From: Lepas anatifera
Lineage: Eukaryota > Arthropoda > Thecostraca > Lepadidae
Assembly (NCBI GenBank): GCA_034440635.1
Contig: JAOTON010001028.1
Span: forward strand, 1,364,001-1,428,000
Reading direction: 5' to 3'
DNA: 64,000 nucleotides
Part shown: positions 1 to 12,400 of the stretch, piece after piece
How the letters are laid out: the number at the start of each line of letters is the position of its first letter
Position numbering within the stretch: the stretch's first letter is position 1
Program-made: the position numbers and the translations under genes
Notes under the pieces: model-generated
What the model saw: only the letters and a program-made list of their open reading frames with translations
Databases searched by the model: none
What the model was told of the DNA's origin: nothing

Positions 1-641
1 TAAAACGAAGTCAGGTCCTCTACTGGTCCAATTTCATATAAACCTAGAACTTTGCGCAACTCACAGTTATTCAGCGTCGGTATGTTCAATTCTACGCTTA
101 ACTACCCACCAGTTTCAATAAACTTTGTCCGTGGGGCTATTTCCAGGCCAGAAAAGGCCCGTGACATTTTTAGGTCACGAGGTGCAACGGCGCAGGAGTC
201 ACAGCCTCCTGAACTTCTAGAATTTGCCCACACATAAATAAATCACTTTTACAACCCATTTCTACCGTTGAAATATTGATGAATAGGTAAAATCCTGTCA
301 CAATGTATCAAATGAGCCAATTATTGGCAATGCTGAGTTTTCCATCAAGGTTTTTCCGGAAAAAGGTTTTTCCACTAATACAAAATTAAGTGATTTGAAA
401 AGTATTATATTTGACAGATGACAGTTTTCAAGCGTGTTGAGCATTTAGATAGGTACCTTCTCGCTGTACCCCAAACGCGTGACCTTTACCTTAACACGAT
501 TGCTGATGAAGGAAAGGGCGGATGTGAACAAAATACACTGCTTTTGTGACTCGTATGATTTTCCATTCTTTTTTCCAGCGTTGGGAGTGTATGTCTGTCT
601 GCTGCACATGGAGAGGAACTGAGCCAGTAAGCTGATTTTAA
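1..641. other. Left edge, no gene recognised
   Basis: Moderately AT-rich sequence with only short open frames. I see no domain, repeat or RNA gene. If the small secreted-protein gene to the right is real, this stretch would hold its 3' untranslated region. Confidence 0.4.
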
Positions 642-1113
642 TCAATGTAATTCTTCCGCTTTTATTAAAGAACATTGGCTATGGGCGCAGTCGACCTCGA
701 AAGCTTTCACATTGAGGCTACCTGCAGTCCAAGGTATGGATGAATTGAAGTGAGTCATCCATACAAATCCATGCCTGAGCATGGCCTTAAAAGTGCACCC
801 AGAAAATCTGGCAGCCTTGCAACTAGTCCCTCTTCTACAGTCCTCAGTTATGCAGGTGGGATACGTAACAGGTTCCGCTGCCCGGACACTGTCTCCGTCA
901 TCCTTGACTGGGCCAATCCAGTCCAGCACTCAAAAGTAGCTGTTCAGATCTATCAAACCCAGTTTATGCATGTCTTTAGCCAAATAATAGCCAGAGCACC
1001 CCATAAGCACACAGCAAAATCACTGTGGGTACTGTTTTCTACAGGCATACGTCAAACACAAACTTACCTCCGTAGAGCAGCGCCAGAGACGCAACCAGTG
1101 TAGCTGCCCACAT
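642..1113 (-). CDS. Possible small secreted cysteine-rich protein, two exons
   Basis: On the minus strand an ATG at 1113 opens M-W-A-A-T-L-V-A-S-L-A-L-L-Y-G, a compact signal peptide. It runs straight into a strong donor (GTAAGT, intron from 1067 downward) after one base of the next codon. A candidate acceptor (CAG before 877) gives a second exon, 877-642, in the matching phase. That exon ends in TGA and adds about 77 residues with six cysteines, spaced C-x4-C-x5-C-x7-C, then a long gap, then C-x4-C. The predicted product is about 93 residues. I do not recognise the family. The first exon is better supported than the second: the second exon's acceptor has a modest pyrimidine tract, and an AATAAA lies inside its reading frame near 664-669, so the real second exon may be elsewhere. 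The sequence just upstream of the ATG is GC-rich and promoter-like. Confidence 0.35.
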
Positions 1114-1234
1114 GTCGGCTGTTCTGCTGGAGACCACACGTTCTCTGCCGCAACCCCGTCCCTGTCGCCGTTCACTCTCACTGCGGCTGCCTCTCTCTGG
1201 CGGGCCTCAGCCAGCAGCCCGGCTCTTTGAACAC

Positions 1235-1242
1235 TGACGTCA
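1235..1242 (-). promoter_or_regulatory. CRE-like site upstream of the signal-peptide exon
   Basis: A perfect TGACGTCA palindrome, followed on the minus strand by GTG in a TCAGT context that resembles an arthropod initiator. It lies about 120 bases upstream of the ATG at 1113, within GC-rich sequence. The core is the consensus for CREB/ATF proteins. A regulatory role is inferred from the position only. Confidence 0.35.
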
Positions 1243-3418
1243 CGCGCCGGGAACCAGTAGTGACGCCACAGAGTGACACACTCGGCTCTGGTAGACGAAT
1301 GTGTGCAAGCGTCATCAGCACGGCCGAGTGATGAGTGTTTTGCTTCTTTCAAGCTTTCGTATGAATATCTCATTAGATCAGTATATATTCCGCTTTGTGA
1401 GATCAACCAGAGGTGGATCCAGGAGTGTTTAATTAGGAGACTGGCTTTCAGGAACCACCTCCAGGGCCTCGTCTAACATATAAAGCTAGGTGGGACTCGT
1501 CCCATCTAGTTTGGCCAGATCCCACCTATTTCAGTAAAAATCCCATCTAGCTTATACTGGCTTGGGTGGAAACTTTGTGTAATAAAAAATAATTTAAGCT
1601 CAAGAAAATTCTAGAAGATATGTGCATCACATGAGACCAACTCAGTCTGTGTTTCTTAAGTTCCATCTGATGCACGTTTTATTTTGGACCATCATAAGCT
1701 GAGCTTAATCCGCGCCCTACCGGGCGCATCAATGGCCCCTCTAAATTCGAAAATACGGGGTTAGCGCAAATGTGCAAAGCACATTAGAAAGCTCGTGTGA
1801 ATTCAGTAAAATTTTAGTTTGTATGTTTAAGCGCTCAGGTCAATGGTTTGACCTCCAGAGGTCAAGTTAGGTCACGATGGGCTATTTCCACCAAAATGTG
1901 CAATGCTTAAGAAACCTGGGCAGGGCCAGGATCTATTAGATCTGACCATTAGAGCTATTGAGATCTGGTAAAATATTTTGATAAGAAAATACCAGGGCTC
2001 TCTCCGCTATGTGGAATATAATGACCTCCAGCCAGTGCTTTCACCTCGATAGGTCACCTCGTGGCCTAATTGGCCTGATGTCACGAAAGGCCAGACTGTC
2101 TTTACCGTATATCAAATGAAAGTCAGTGACTAGACATACACGATGATGTTTGATTTAGCACCTTAGCCTGGTTAGGTCAAAAGTTATCGCCAAAATACTT
2201 TTTTACCCCTGCTGACCTGTGATGACCTCAGATAGGCCAAAGGGCAAATATCACCTCTGGGACCCGCGAAAGTGTGTTGAAGAACGAAGTTCTGAGCAAT
2301 CTGAGCATTTGCAACCATTTTTGTGACTTTTAGATCATTAGACAGCATTTTCCATGCTTTTCTATGCGAGAGGTCACCTTGAAACCTGACCTCAGGACAC
2401 CGAATCGAAAAATCCTGGACATAGATTTTTTACACCCTAAAAGGGTCATGAAGTTTAGAAAGATTCAAATCGATCGGCTTAGAAATGTAGCTATGATAGA
2501 GCTCAAAATTTGAAGTGAGGTGACCTTGATTGACCTCGCCTGGTGACCTGACCTAGTGTGACCCGTAGTAAAAATTCAGAGATGATGGGAAAATGATGGA
2601 GTGAGAGATAGGTGCAACTAAATGAAACATGAGGTTTATTTTATAGAAGTATCAAAGGCGTCCCCACAAATTGTTCTTGTGACCACGGACTCCTTGTGTG
2701 GGCTCTGGGGAGAGCAAAACATGGAAAAAGCACCCTGCATGAACCGAATTTTGTGCAGTTTCATGAAACTGGTATTGTTTTTCAGCGCAAATATGTTTCC
2801 TAACTATCGTGCCGCTGCATCCATTTACATCTTGGTGCATTGCTTTACATACAGTGTATATGGGGTGGATAAAGATTATCATGAACAAAAAACACAGTTT
2901 CAACGTGAAAATAAATTCGGATTTTCCTTGCATGGGTCACGCACCGATTGCACCGCGCAACGTTTTTTTCTTTTTGCTTGTTGACTTGGTCTGGCTCCCA
3001 ACTGAAGCCTGTTCTAGCGTTTCTGCCTTTGTATCGGGTAGGGTTGGTTGAGTTATATGAAATCCCACCTAGTGAAAATTCCTTAGACGAGGCACTCACC
3101 ACCTCGAGGACATCTAACTTAGAAAAATATGTTTCCAGTAACAAACTTTCAGTTTGAGAGATAACCTGATTCATTTGTGGCTGGAAAGCATTTAACAAGT
3201 TAATAGAGGAGAGGGGTGGGGGCGTAACTCCCACTGGCGACCCTCGTGCGAGAGCACCAGCAGGTCCTGGGGATGGGCCTCCTCAACGGCCTATATTTAG
3301 TGCATGGGTGGAACTGTGCACCGACTGACCTGCTTCTTCCGGCCTCTATAATACGCATCCGTTTTCTTTGACATCGCATTGTCTCGATTAAAATAAAATG
3401 AAATTAAAGGGGTTCTCA

Positions 3419-3790
3419 GAAACTGCAGTCCCTAGGGAAAGTGGGCCCCGTAGCTGCAGTCGGCTCCAGGCGTTGGGGCCCCCAAAAGCACAGGGCCCCA
3501 CAAGCAGGGAGCCCCCTTAAGTAGGGGCCCCTAGTGGCAGCCTTCAGGGCCAGGGGGCCTAGAGACAGGTGGCCACACAAGCAAGGGCGGTCTAGTTACA
3601 GTCGGCCCTTGGGCCAGTAGACCTTCTGTTGGTACTCAGTTTCAGAAGCAGGGGCCCCAAGTGAAGAAGCTCCGAGTGGAAGTCGGCCCCAGAAGCAGTG
3701 GCCACAGAATTGAAGGTCCCCATTGGCAGCCGGAATCAGTGAGTAGGGGCCTTCAGAGCCAGAGGACCCTTTTCAGCATTTAGTTTTACT
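3419..3790. repeat. Degenerate GGGCCCC-rich tandem block
   Basis: Irregular units of about 20-40 bases, each carrying GGGCCCC or GGGGCCC followed by a variable AG- or CAG-containing spacer. The look is the same as the interiors of the large hAT-like elements at 26721 and 55888, but more decayed. There is no coding potential. Confidence 0.5.
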
Positions 3791-4628
3791 GACAGGGGTG
3801 GGACGTGTAATTTGGGAGCTCGCTCGACAGACCTAGTATAAGCTACCGCTGCAAGTACATGATGATCGTTCTCTCCTGGAGGGGGGGGGTGGAAGCGAAT
3901 ATGTTTTGCTCTACAGACCTAGTGTAAACACCTTTTTCTAAAAAAATATCCTGACTTTGGGGGGCAAAAGATAGTTTGGCCCCTCCAGCGCTTTGGGGGG
4001 GCTATGGCCGGAATGCCCCCCGCGTCCGCCAATGTTCCTGCTCCATCCAGTATCTCATTTCCCAGAAAAGCTAAAGGAAAATTACGGACATCGTTCGACA
4101 GCTCTTGACGAGGCAAATATAAATTATGCCTACTATTTTTATGTGCAGTCAATATTGAGGCCAGAAGAGGTCAAGGAAGGTGATTGGTACACTTTTAGGT
4201 CAAGGAAGGAAGGCTTACAACAGGGCAGTGTACTTTTTCCTCTCTAGATTTTTACTCAGCGGAGCAAGAACAACTCTTTAGGGATCATAGGGTTTTTCTC
4301 ATCGTGGCATAGCTAACGATGTATAATATGACTTTGTTTGGTCGAATGGTGAAATGACCTGACATGGCTGGGTCATGGTCACATGGTGACCTGGTATGGT
4401 CTGTTGTAGGTATGCAATCGACTCCCTGAAAGATAAACACAATGAAGTAAAACGGAAGCCTACCTCATTCCGGCAAAGCTATTGACAAAATAATAGCATA
4501 TGCAATGTGGCCTCATAACCTTGAGAGGTCAGATGGTAAAAAGTCAACTTTATGGTCAAGATTCTGGTAAGAACACATGGTCTGAGGATTTTCAAGCTAA
4601 TCTATCCAGTGCTTATTGAAAACAAGAT

Positions 4629-4761
4629 CAGGGGCGGACGCAGGAGCGCTGTTCGGGGGGCAGCTCGGGAGAAATGTAAAAACATTGTTTTAAAAAAATC
4701 GGCCAAAATTCCGTCATTTGGGGAGGCATGGCCCCTTGGCCCCGCTCTGCGTCCGCTAGTG
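4629..4761. mobile_element. Small hAT-like MITE
   Basis: The left end CAGGGGCGGACGCAGGAGCG and the right end CTCTGCGTCCGCTAGTG are inverted matches. The flanking 8-mers aacaagat and aacgagct agree at 6 of 8 positions, as expected for an old 8-bp hAT target duplication. The interior is non-coding. It is nested inside the TTAA fold-back element. Confidence 0.5.
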
Positions 4762-7304
4762 AACGAGCTGTTTCTATTTTCCAGCATAGACTTATAATGG
4801 GGTGACCAAAAAACTGACCCCACCTTAGGTCAAAAATATCAAAATTTGGAGATATCAGATTTGTAAGCCGTTATGACCCTATATGGCGTAAGTTTGAAAC
4901 TGACCGGTTGACAGGTGTTCCTTAGGCGCTGCTTCAAGCTCGTGATTTTATATTTTGTGGTCGGGTCGCCTGACCTTGAATAGCTCATTGACCTGACATT
5001 ATCTAAGCTAAAAAACCGTCAAAAGCGTGAAATTGATCAGGGATAAGGTACCGTAAGATGCGTGGTTCTGCGTCTCTTTGTTTCTGCATTATTCGAGGAA
5101 AACCAGGAGGGGCATATTGACCGGGTGTTAAAAATGCCAATCCGTCAAGAAAGTGCCAGTGATTTAAGGGAGGGATGCGGAGAGGTCAGGTCACTAGAAT
5201 AAGCCTGGCAATACTATCTTATCAGGGACGAGATCCCGAACTATATTTGAGGAAAACGATGGAGGTCTGATCGCCTGCGATCCACATCGTATTTAAACCA
5301 TGGGGAAAGTTCGACCTCAGAGCCCCGGGGCACGTACAAATTTGTTCAATGTTAACACAATGTGATGCACCATGCCTTCGCATACACTCTTTGAAAACTT
5401 AGGAAGCGTGTTATGCGACAGGATGTGTAATTGCCAAGTTGATCAATTCTGAGTTTGAATCTGTCCGTGCCAGAAAAATTGTATCGACTCGACCGCTCCC
5501 AGAAATCCGCCACGAGAGTGAATATAACGTTCCGTCTGTAGACATTTCTGGTAAATAACCAGCTCATTTCTTAGCCAGACAGTGATGAAACACGGGTTAG
5601 CGCGAAAGACTTGACTAAGGGCGGGGAGTTCCGACCGCGAGGCTAGCAGCAGGCCGCTGGGCCGTCCCAGTCTTCACCTGGGACAGGTTTAATGGAAGTG
5701 ACTCGTCTGCGCTCTCATAATATGCAGCCTTCGATACATGTCGCAAATAGTATATGCTTTCTTGTATGCTTCGCCAATCTTGAAGAAGCCTCGGATTCTA
5801 TGCCATGACTGTTTACCAGCTTTGTAGCGTGACACTTGGGTTGCCCTCCACGTTCACCGGATTTTCTACTCTGCTCCTGGCAGCGAAAGAAGCGGCCCAC
5901 GTTTTTGCGGCGTGAAACCGAACCGGATCGACTAAGAACATGATAAGGACCCTCCGACCAGTGCACCTGTCGTGTGACGGTCGCGACGATCTGGAGGTGT
6001 GCTTGGTAAGCCAAAGGTATATGTTACATAGCTTTGGCTTTGTACCTCATAGGTTTGTCAGCAATAGTCATTTGGGTCATCCCATGCAAAATCGTCAAAA
6101 AGTGCAGTCTTGGTCTCCGATTTTGACAAATCTTAGTGAAGGAGTAGTGCTCACAGAAGTATCATTACCCACCAAATTTTAGCCGTGTGTGGTCTCTAAC
6201 GATACAGGTCATCGATAGAGGTCATTTAAGAGATAGAGGTCATCTTAGCTTACACAATTTTGCCAAATTTGCCACCTTAACCTTCACCCCACATGGGGGG
6301 TATCGAAGACCCTCCAAGGTCTGTTTTCAGAATAGCACAAAAACGAGTTGCAGCGACCCGGTTGAAGTGTCCACCTCTCACCCCATCATTTTCCCACCAT
6401 CCCTGAAACTTTTTACCTAGGGTCACACAAGGTCAGGTCACCAGGCGAGGTCAAGCAAGGTCACCTCACTTTACATTTTGAGCACTACCATAGCTACATT
6501 TCTAAGTCGATCGCTTTGAAACTTTCCATACTTGATAAACCTTCCAGGGTCTACAAAATGTATATCCAGGATTTTTCGTTTTAGTGCCCTGAGGTCAGGT
6601 CGGGAGGTGACATCTCCCTTAGACAGAGCATGTGAAAAACTATCTTATGATTTAAAAGTCACAATTATTTCAAACTTCAGATTTCTTAGAAAAAAACATT
6701 CTTGGCCACTCTTTCACGGATTCCAAGGGCAATATTGTCCCTCTGACCTATTGGAGGTCATCACAGGCCACCAGGGTCAACAATACGCATTTTGACGACA
6801 ACTTTTGATCTAATCAAGCTAGAGCACTGAATTAAACGTCATCGTGTGTCTCATCACTGGTTTATTTGATATACGGCAAGGTTACTTTCTAACCATTCGT
6901 GACCTCAGGCCATGTTAGGTCAAGATGTGCCCTCTAGAGAGCAAACCACTGGCGGGAGGTCATTATGTTTCACATAGCGGAGAAAGCCCTGGCAATTTCC
7001 TATCAAATTTCCTGCTGTACCAGATCTCAATAGCTCGAATGTCATGAGAGCTATGCCCACGCCCAGGTTTCTTAAGCATTGCACATTTGAGTGGAAATAG
7101 CCTAACGTGACCTAGCCTGACCTCTGGAGATCAAACCACTGACCTGAGCACTTATACATGTAAGTGAAATCATTCCGAATTCGCGCTCGCTTTCCAATGC
7201 ACTTTGCAGATTTGCGCTGCCCCCCCATAATTTCGGAGTTCGAGGGGAGCCATTGATGGCCCCCGGTGAGGCGAAGGTAGCACCGGAACCCGGTGGGGCG
7301 CAGG

Positions 7305-9505
7305 TTAAAACGTAAATAACTCTAGTTCTAATCAAGACAGATCAGTGCGGGTGGTGCCAAAATATAGATAATGATTCCTTCGCCAGAAAAGTTTCAATTT
7401 TTGTCCGTGACTTTTAGATGGCTTGAAGTCAAATTCTAACAAATTAGCTTTAACCAACTTTGCATGAAACGAGTTCTTCCAAATGGCGATGAAAACATGC
7501 CACTACATGTGCATTTGGACACCCAATAAAATCGCAGTGAATACTTCGTAAATTTCTGATCAAATAAGCCATCTTTTCTCTCCAGTTATCTTTGATTCAA
7601 GATGCCCTGAGGCTACAAACGGACATTTGCTTGTTGTATGCCTGTAGTCGTCGGATTTGAATGCAGTTAGGTGTGTTTCAGCTGTTCACAAAGTTACCCA
7701 CAACATGCGATATGCTGTTATCACCGAACACTGGTGGCATCAATGTAAAATTATACCGGAAAAATGTGTACGTATCGGACGGGTGCATCACATGCAGCCT
7801 TTTGGTTCCGGGAGAACAGCAGGTGCTAGAAAATCGCGATGGCGGGATTTCTCCCCTTCGCTTATCGTTTTCAAACTAGAAAAATTAGCCAAATCGAATG
7901 TTGACTTCATCACGGTGTCATGAGAACCTGTCTTTGAACTGTAACCTCATTTTTTCCGTGCACCGTACCAAAAAGTGTTATTTAGAGCACGCATCGAAAT
8001 GTCTCCATTTGGGGGTGCCAACGTCTGCCAAAACTTCACCTTTACCAATTATCCACTTCAGTTGCCTGTGAAAGCCACTTTTGGATTTCGCAAACAAATG
8101 GGTTGAGTTTCTCACAAGCTCGCCAAATGTGTTAACGAATTGGTCGATGGCTTCCCACTTAGATTCGAGCGTGGACCTCACCATCACTCTTCCATTTCCT
8201 AGACGGAATTCTGTCTCCAGCTACTTAGTAAGCCCAGAACTTCAACATTCACTGCATTCCATTCAAACACAGTTCCAAGAGGGCGGCTTACATATCAGTC
8301 CAAGCAATGCTCATAGCAGCACATGGTTAGGCCGTCAACAATACTCTTCATTCCACCGCCATTGGCCATCAAATGCCAATTTTTATGCACCATGCACACG
8401 CAGAAAGGAAGCGTTCCGATAGTTTCCCTTGGCAGGCTCTCAATCAGAAGCACTCCTGAAAATTTCGAACATACTATCTTGCGATCTGCATACGCCATTT
8501 TAAATAACCTCCAGGCTTCTTGAAAATGGCATACCACCAAACGCTTTTGCAAGTTCCCACTTTCCTCTTTCCGTCTTTTCCACCAAAACGACTATTTTCG
8601 GCCTGACAGAATGACGCTAACCACAGCACTTCTGTAGAGATCCTGCGTTTTTCCGCAGTCTATTGGCTAAGGGCCTGAGCTTCGGTTCAGCTAGGTATCC
8701 TGCTGACGCATAAAGCTTCTTGGAACATCTGGCTCGAGGCATGGTGCCATGTTTCCGCTAATGGAAATTCCGAACAATAGGTACCCAATTCGAAGTGAGG
8801 TAAGATAGGAAATCTGATGTACAGCATACCTATTCAAAATCGCTTGCGCTAGAGTTTAGCGATATCCGGCAAATTCAGGCCATTGACCGAAGAGATGGTT
8901 CTTTCTAGCCGCGAGACCTTCGTTTTAATCTTTGACCTCAACTCATCTTTCCTCATGTCAGCCATTTTCGGCAAAAGAAATTGGATGCACTTGTAGCCCA
9001 GCGGAAGTCAGAATACACAATTTCTAAATGAGACTGTACATATGCGTTAACATATATCGATGACCGTTGACTTTATTTACATGAAGAGCCATATCTTCCT
9101 GGCTATCAGATCAACTATCCATCATACCCCACACCAAATTTTCACCCGGAACCGATGAATAAAAGCAACACAGTAAGCAAATGTCCGTTTATACCCTCAG
9201 GGCATGTTCCGCTAAGTACGACTGGAGACAAAATGTGCCATATTTGACCAGGAATTTATAAAGTGCCTACCACGATTTCCATAGGTGTCCAAATGCACAT
9301 GTATTGTCATGTTTCCATCGTTATTTGGGAAAACCACTCAAAGCAAAATTGGCTAAAATGATTTAATTGACCTTCACGAACCAGAATTCATATACATGTC
9401 ACGTACAAAAAGTGACCCTTAACGGATAGAGGAATCAATTCTCCATGTTTTAGCACCAACGACACTAATCTGTCTTGATTAGAACTAGACTTATATACGT
9501 TTTAA
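7305..9505. mobile_element. Second TTAA-flanked fold-back element, about 2.2 kb
   Basis: It starts at the same TTAA that closes the element to its left. The left end reads TTAA then AACGTAAATAACTCTAG; the right end, read inward from 9505, reads TTAA then AACGTATATAAGTCTAG. Inverted similarity runs for about 350 bases (7309-7670 against the reverse complement of 9150-9501). The centre contains short minus-strand frames (8937-8970 leftward, 8295-8552, 7978-8187) that could be remnants of an internal gene, but I recognise no transposase motif. The abutting arrangement suggests that one element inserted at the TTAA end of the other. Confidence 0.6.
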
Positions 9506-9798
9506 GACGTCAATGTTGGCAAAACTGTGTAAACGATGACCTTCATCTCTGACCTTAGAGGTTGCAGACTACAATTTGGTGATACTTCTACGATACTTCT
9601 AGGCTTCAAATTTCGCGAAACCGGGAACTATGACTGCACTTTTTGGACGATTTTTCCTGACAAATACACAGCTTGAGTTTTACCCTCTTTCCCTCAGCGC
9701 CGTCAACTTCACATTCGCCCCTCCGATGGTCTGGCTGAACACTTGGGGCACTCAGCGGCTTCTCGTGCTTGGCGCCGCGTACTGCCCCGTTTTTTCTC

Positions 9799-10650
9799 TT
9801 AACACGCGCATTGCCTGGGGGGGCGGGTACCCACCCCCTCGGATTTTTCGGAGATAGAAGAAAAACGGCGGCGCTACGCGCCGCCGTACATGCCATACCT
9901 TTTCCCTCACCATTTTTACAACTTCTGTTAAAGTTTTAAGGTTAGGTTATCTCAGGTCAGGTCACCAGTACAGGTCAGGTGACCTAACCTCAAAACAAAG
10001 TTTAAGATAGCATACGTCGGAGCAGGGTGAACTTATCCGATTAAAACTCATATCACATAATGGGCCCCATTGAGTTCTCTAAAATATGTTCCGGTATTTT
10101 TATATCGATGACCTAAGGTCAGGTACGAGGCGTGACTTCTCCATTGGAAATACATGGGAAAATGGTTTTTACTGAATAACTCAATGACGGATGGAGATAG
10201 AGCGTTTATTTTAGCTGCATTAGACTCGCCTGGTCTTTGCGGTTCTAATGATATGCATTTTATATAATTTGACCTTGACCTGACCTCAGGTCAGGTCAAA
10301 TCCTTGATTTTACCTAGCAGGGTCAAATTATATATCATTCGATTCGGCTTGCTGCGATGATTGATATAGTTCAAGTAGTTTTTCTCTATCTTTACTTGTT
10401 TATATGTAATGGCCGAAAAACTTAATTTACATGTTATCCCTATTACGGCATGTTTTAACCTCTCGTGACCTTAAATGTGACCTGACAAAATAAAATGGTG
10501 CAAATTATTTTCGATGGAGAAGTGGATGGGCTACCCAACGCCGTTTACCGTTTTTCGCTACCTTCCGTGGTTTTCGAGATCTTAGGGGGTGGGTACCCGC
10601 CCCCTCGTCAAAGTGAAGGTGGCTCAGACCCCCGTCAATGCGCGTGTTAA
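9799..10650. mobile_element. TTAA-flanked AGGTCA-rich element, copy 1
   Basis: TTAA at 9799-9802 and 10647-10650 flank perfect inverted ends, CACGCGCATTG and CAATGCGCGTG. Inside lie GC-rich subterminal blocks containing GGGTACCC, a strong hairpin near 9864-9886 (ACGGCGGCG/CGCCGCCGT), and many AGGTCA/TGACCT hexamers, including a near-perfect everted pair at 10269-10291. The copy at 40615-41834 is the same family in reverse orientation. It is non-autonomous, with no transposase frame. Confidence 0.75.
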
Positions 10651-12400
10651 GCCTCCTTCACCAGTGTGCGTGTGTGAAACGTACAATACTTTTCATCGTG
10701 TCGTTCTCCGCCAATCGTGTCTGTGTTGCGCATGTCTGGTATAATACCAATGCAGCTACCTGTGTAAAAAAGCCGCTCTGTTGTGTTTTTGCTCCTGTCA
10801 GGGAGCCATCACTGCTCCTGCATGATTCACTCGTGATAATGTACGATCTGCATCGTTATGCTGCACAATTCGTAGCTCTGACTACGTTTCATCTCTTCTC
10901 GGCCAAAACTCATGAACACAAACACGTCAGATTCCTGAAAAGAAGTTTATTAGAAAATGCAGCTTCACATCACAAAGAACGGGTCCTCAAAGACCAAGCA
11001 CACAATACACAGGTGCACAATTACACCAACAACCGTGGATAACACAACATGCAGTCACAACACACAAGGCGTAGCCCGCTACTTACACCGCCTTCCAGCA
11101 ATGCCCGGAACAAGCTGGTAAGAATACATGTTTCGGAGTGCGCATTTCGTTTTTTTCTTCTCTTCTTTCTGAATTTCAATGACAATCTAAAAGCAATGGA
11201 TTGCAGGTACTTTTCTATCAACAAATATTAAGCACTGGCAAACATCTGAAGGGCCGGCGACGGCGTATTCCCGTCCTTGGCTATACTTATAAGCTGTGAA
11301 ACAGCCGGCCACAGCAGGCGGCAGCCAGCGCTTCAGCTGAAGGGCAGAGCAAAACCGACCTCGGGGCGGGCTGCTCCCGAAGTCAACACGGGAACTGCGC
11401 ACGGGTCTCCATTGCGTCCGCTACCTTTCAGGCAGGACCGTCCCCCAGAATGGCTACCACAGCTTGTCGCTGAGTATAACGAGTGAACGGCAGGGCGCTC
11501 GAACTCCCACTCCGAAATTGTATTCGTACCAGTTTGCAGCACGGAGAAAAAGAAAACGGAGTGAAACTAAAAACCTTTCAAACAATAGGTCATGGAGTGA
11601 AAGCTGATTGGATTACGACAAACCAAGGGATCCTTCATTAATCTGGAAAACTCCACAGCATTTCTGCGCCTACAACTAATATGACTTGCAAGGTCAAAAC
11701 AACGCAAATGTACGAATGGTCCTGTCATAAGTTTTACTCCACGTGGGGATTTGAACATTTTCATTTCACCCTTTGAACATTTTCGTCAATGCATTTCAGC
11801 ATACACTTATTTCAAAGTCTCAAATGCATGGAGGACCACGTATTTTTCTATTTTTTTCGTTTTATTTTTTTTTGTTTCTTGCATTTCTGTTTTTGTTTTT
11901 CATCGGTATTTTTTGTCCTCTTTCCGTAGATGTTTTTTTCTGTTCTTTTTTTCTTCAATATTTTCACTCATTTGGTCAATGGGCATATCTGCAACACAAA
12001 CAAAGCCACAAAGAAAACACTTTATATGGAAATCAATCACAAAATTTTCAAATTTGCGCGAACATATAAATCTGAAAAATATAAGCCATCGCAGTACCAA
12101 ACACAAAGATTTGAAATAATACAGGTATCAAGGTTGAAAAATAAGACTCCTAAATCCTGGGAACAAAGTTGGATTCAAGACTCGAAATACGATACACGCA
12201 ATTTTTATAACAAGTGGTATGAACAGGAAAAATACAACCAGAGTGATAGCCCCCAAAAATGGCCCAAGGCTAAGGGTAAATATTTTTCTTGTGAAAAATC
12301 CGTACGTAATATTCTCATTGCCCTTACTTCATTTCTATGGTAGATGCGACAGCCGTGAACATAACTAGGCCTAATTAGCAGTTCGAGCAAATAAGCTGTC
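10651..12400. other. Intergenic stretch with a T-rich tract
   Basis: A GC-richer patch lies at about 11300-11520. A very T-rich run occupies about 11840-11960 and produces misleading Phe-rich open frames on the plus strand. A possible tiny minus-strand exon with a GTAAGT donor near 11085 was noticed but cannot be tied to any gene. I see no recognisable protein domain. Confidence 0.4.

Larger units (their letters stand above)
1705..7308. mobile_element. TTAA-flanked fold-back element, about 5.6 kb
   Basis: TTAA at 1705-1708 and 7305-7308 bracket the element. Just inside, the ends are inverted matches (left TCCGCGCCCTACCGGG, right end read inward CCTGCGCCCCACCGGG), and both then reach ATCAATGG. 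The inverted similarity continues for roughly 900 bases: about 1709-2640 matches the reverse complement of about 6290-7304, including the segments around 1981-2200 and 6790-7010. TTAA duplication with CC-type termini fits piggyBac-like or Kolobok-like DNA transposons. No transposase is visible. Both arms are rich in AGGTCA/TGACCT. The interior (2640-6290) is a patchwork that includes a GGGCCCC-rich block (3419-3790) and a small MITE (4629-4761). The arms have diverged, so the insertion is old. Confidence 0.65.

Noticed and set aside
10638..11042. 134-codon plus-strand frame
   Set aside because: It begins within the end of a TTAA-flanked element, shows no domain and ordinary composition; likely chance.
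11085..11112. Tiny 28-base minus-strand exon with GTAAGT donor and cttaccag acceptor
   Set aside because: Both splice sites look good, but no adjoining exon or protein similarity supports it.
11751..12119. Phe-rich 122- and 98-codon frames resembling membrane segments
   Set aside because: Caused by the T-rich tract at about 11840-11960. No protein family is evident.
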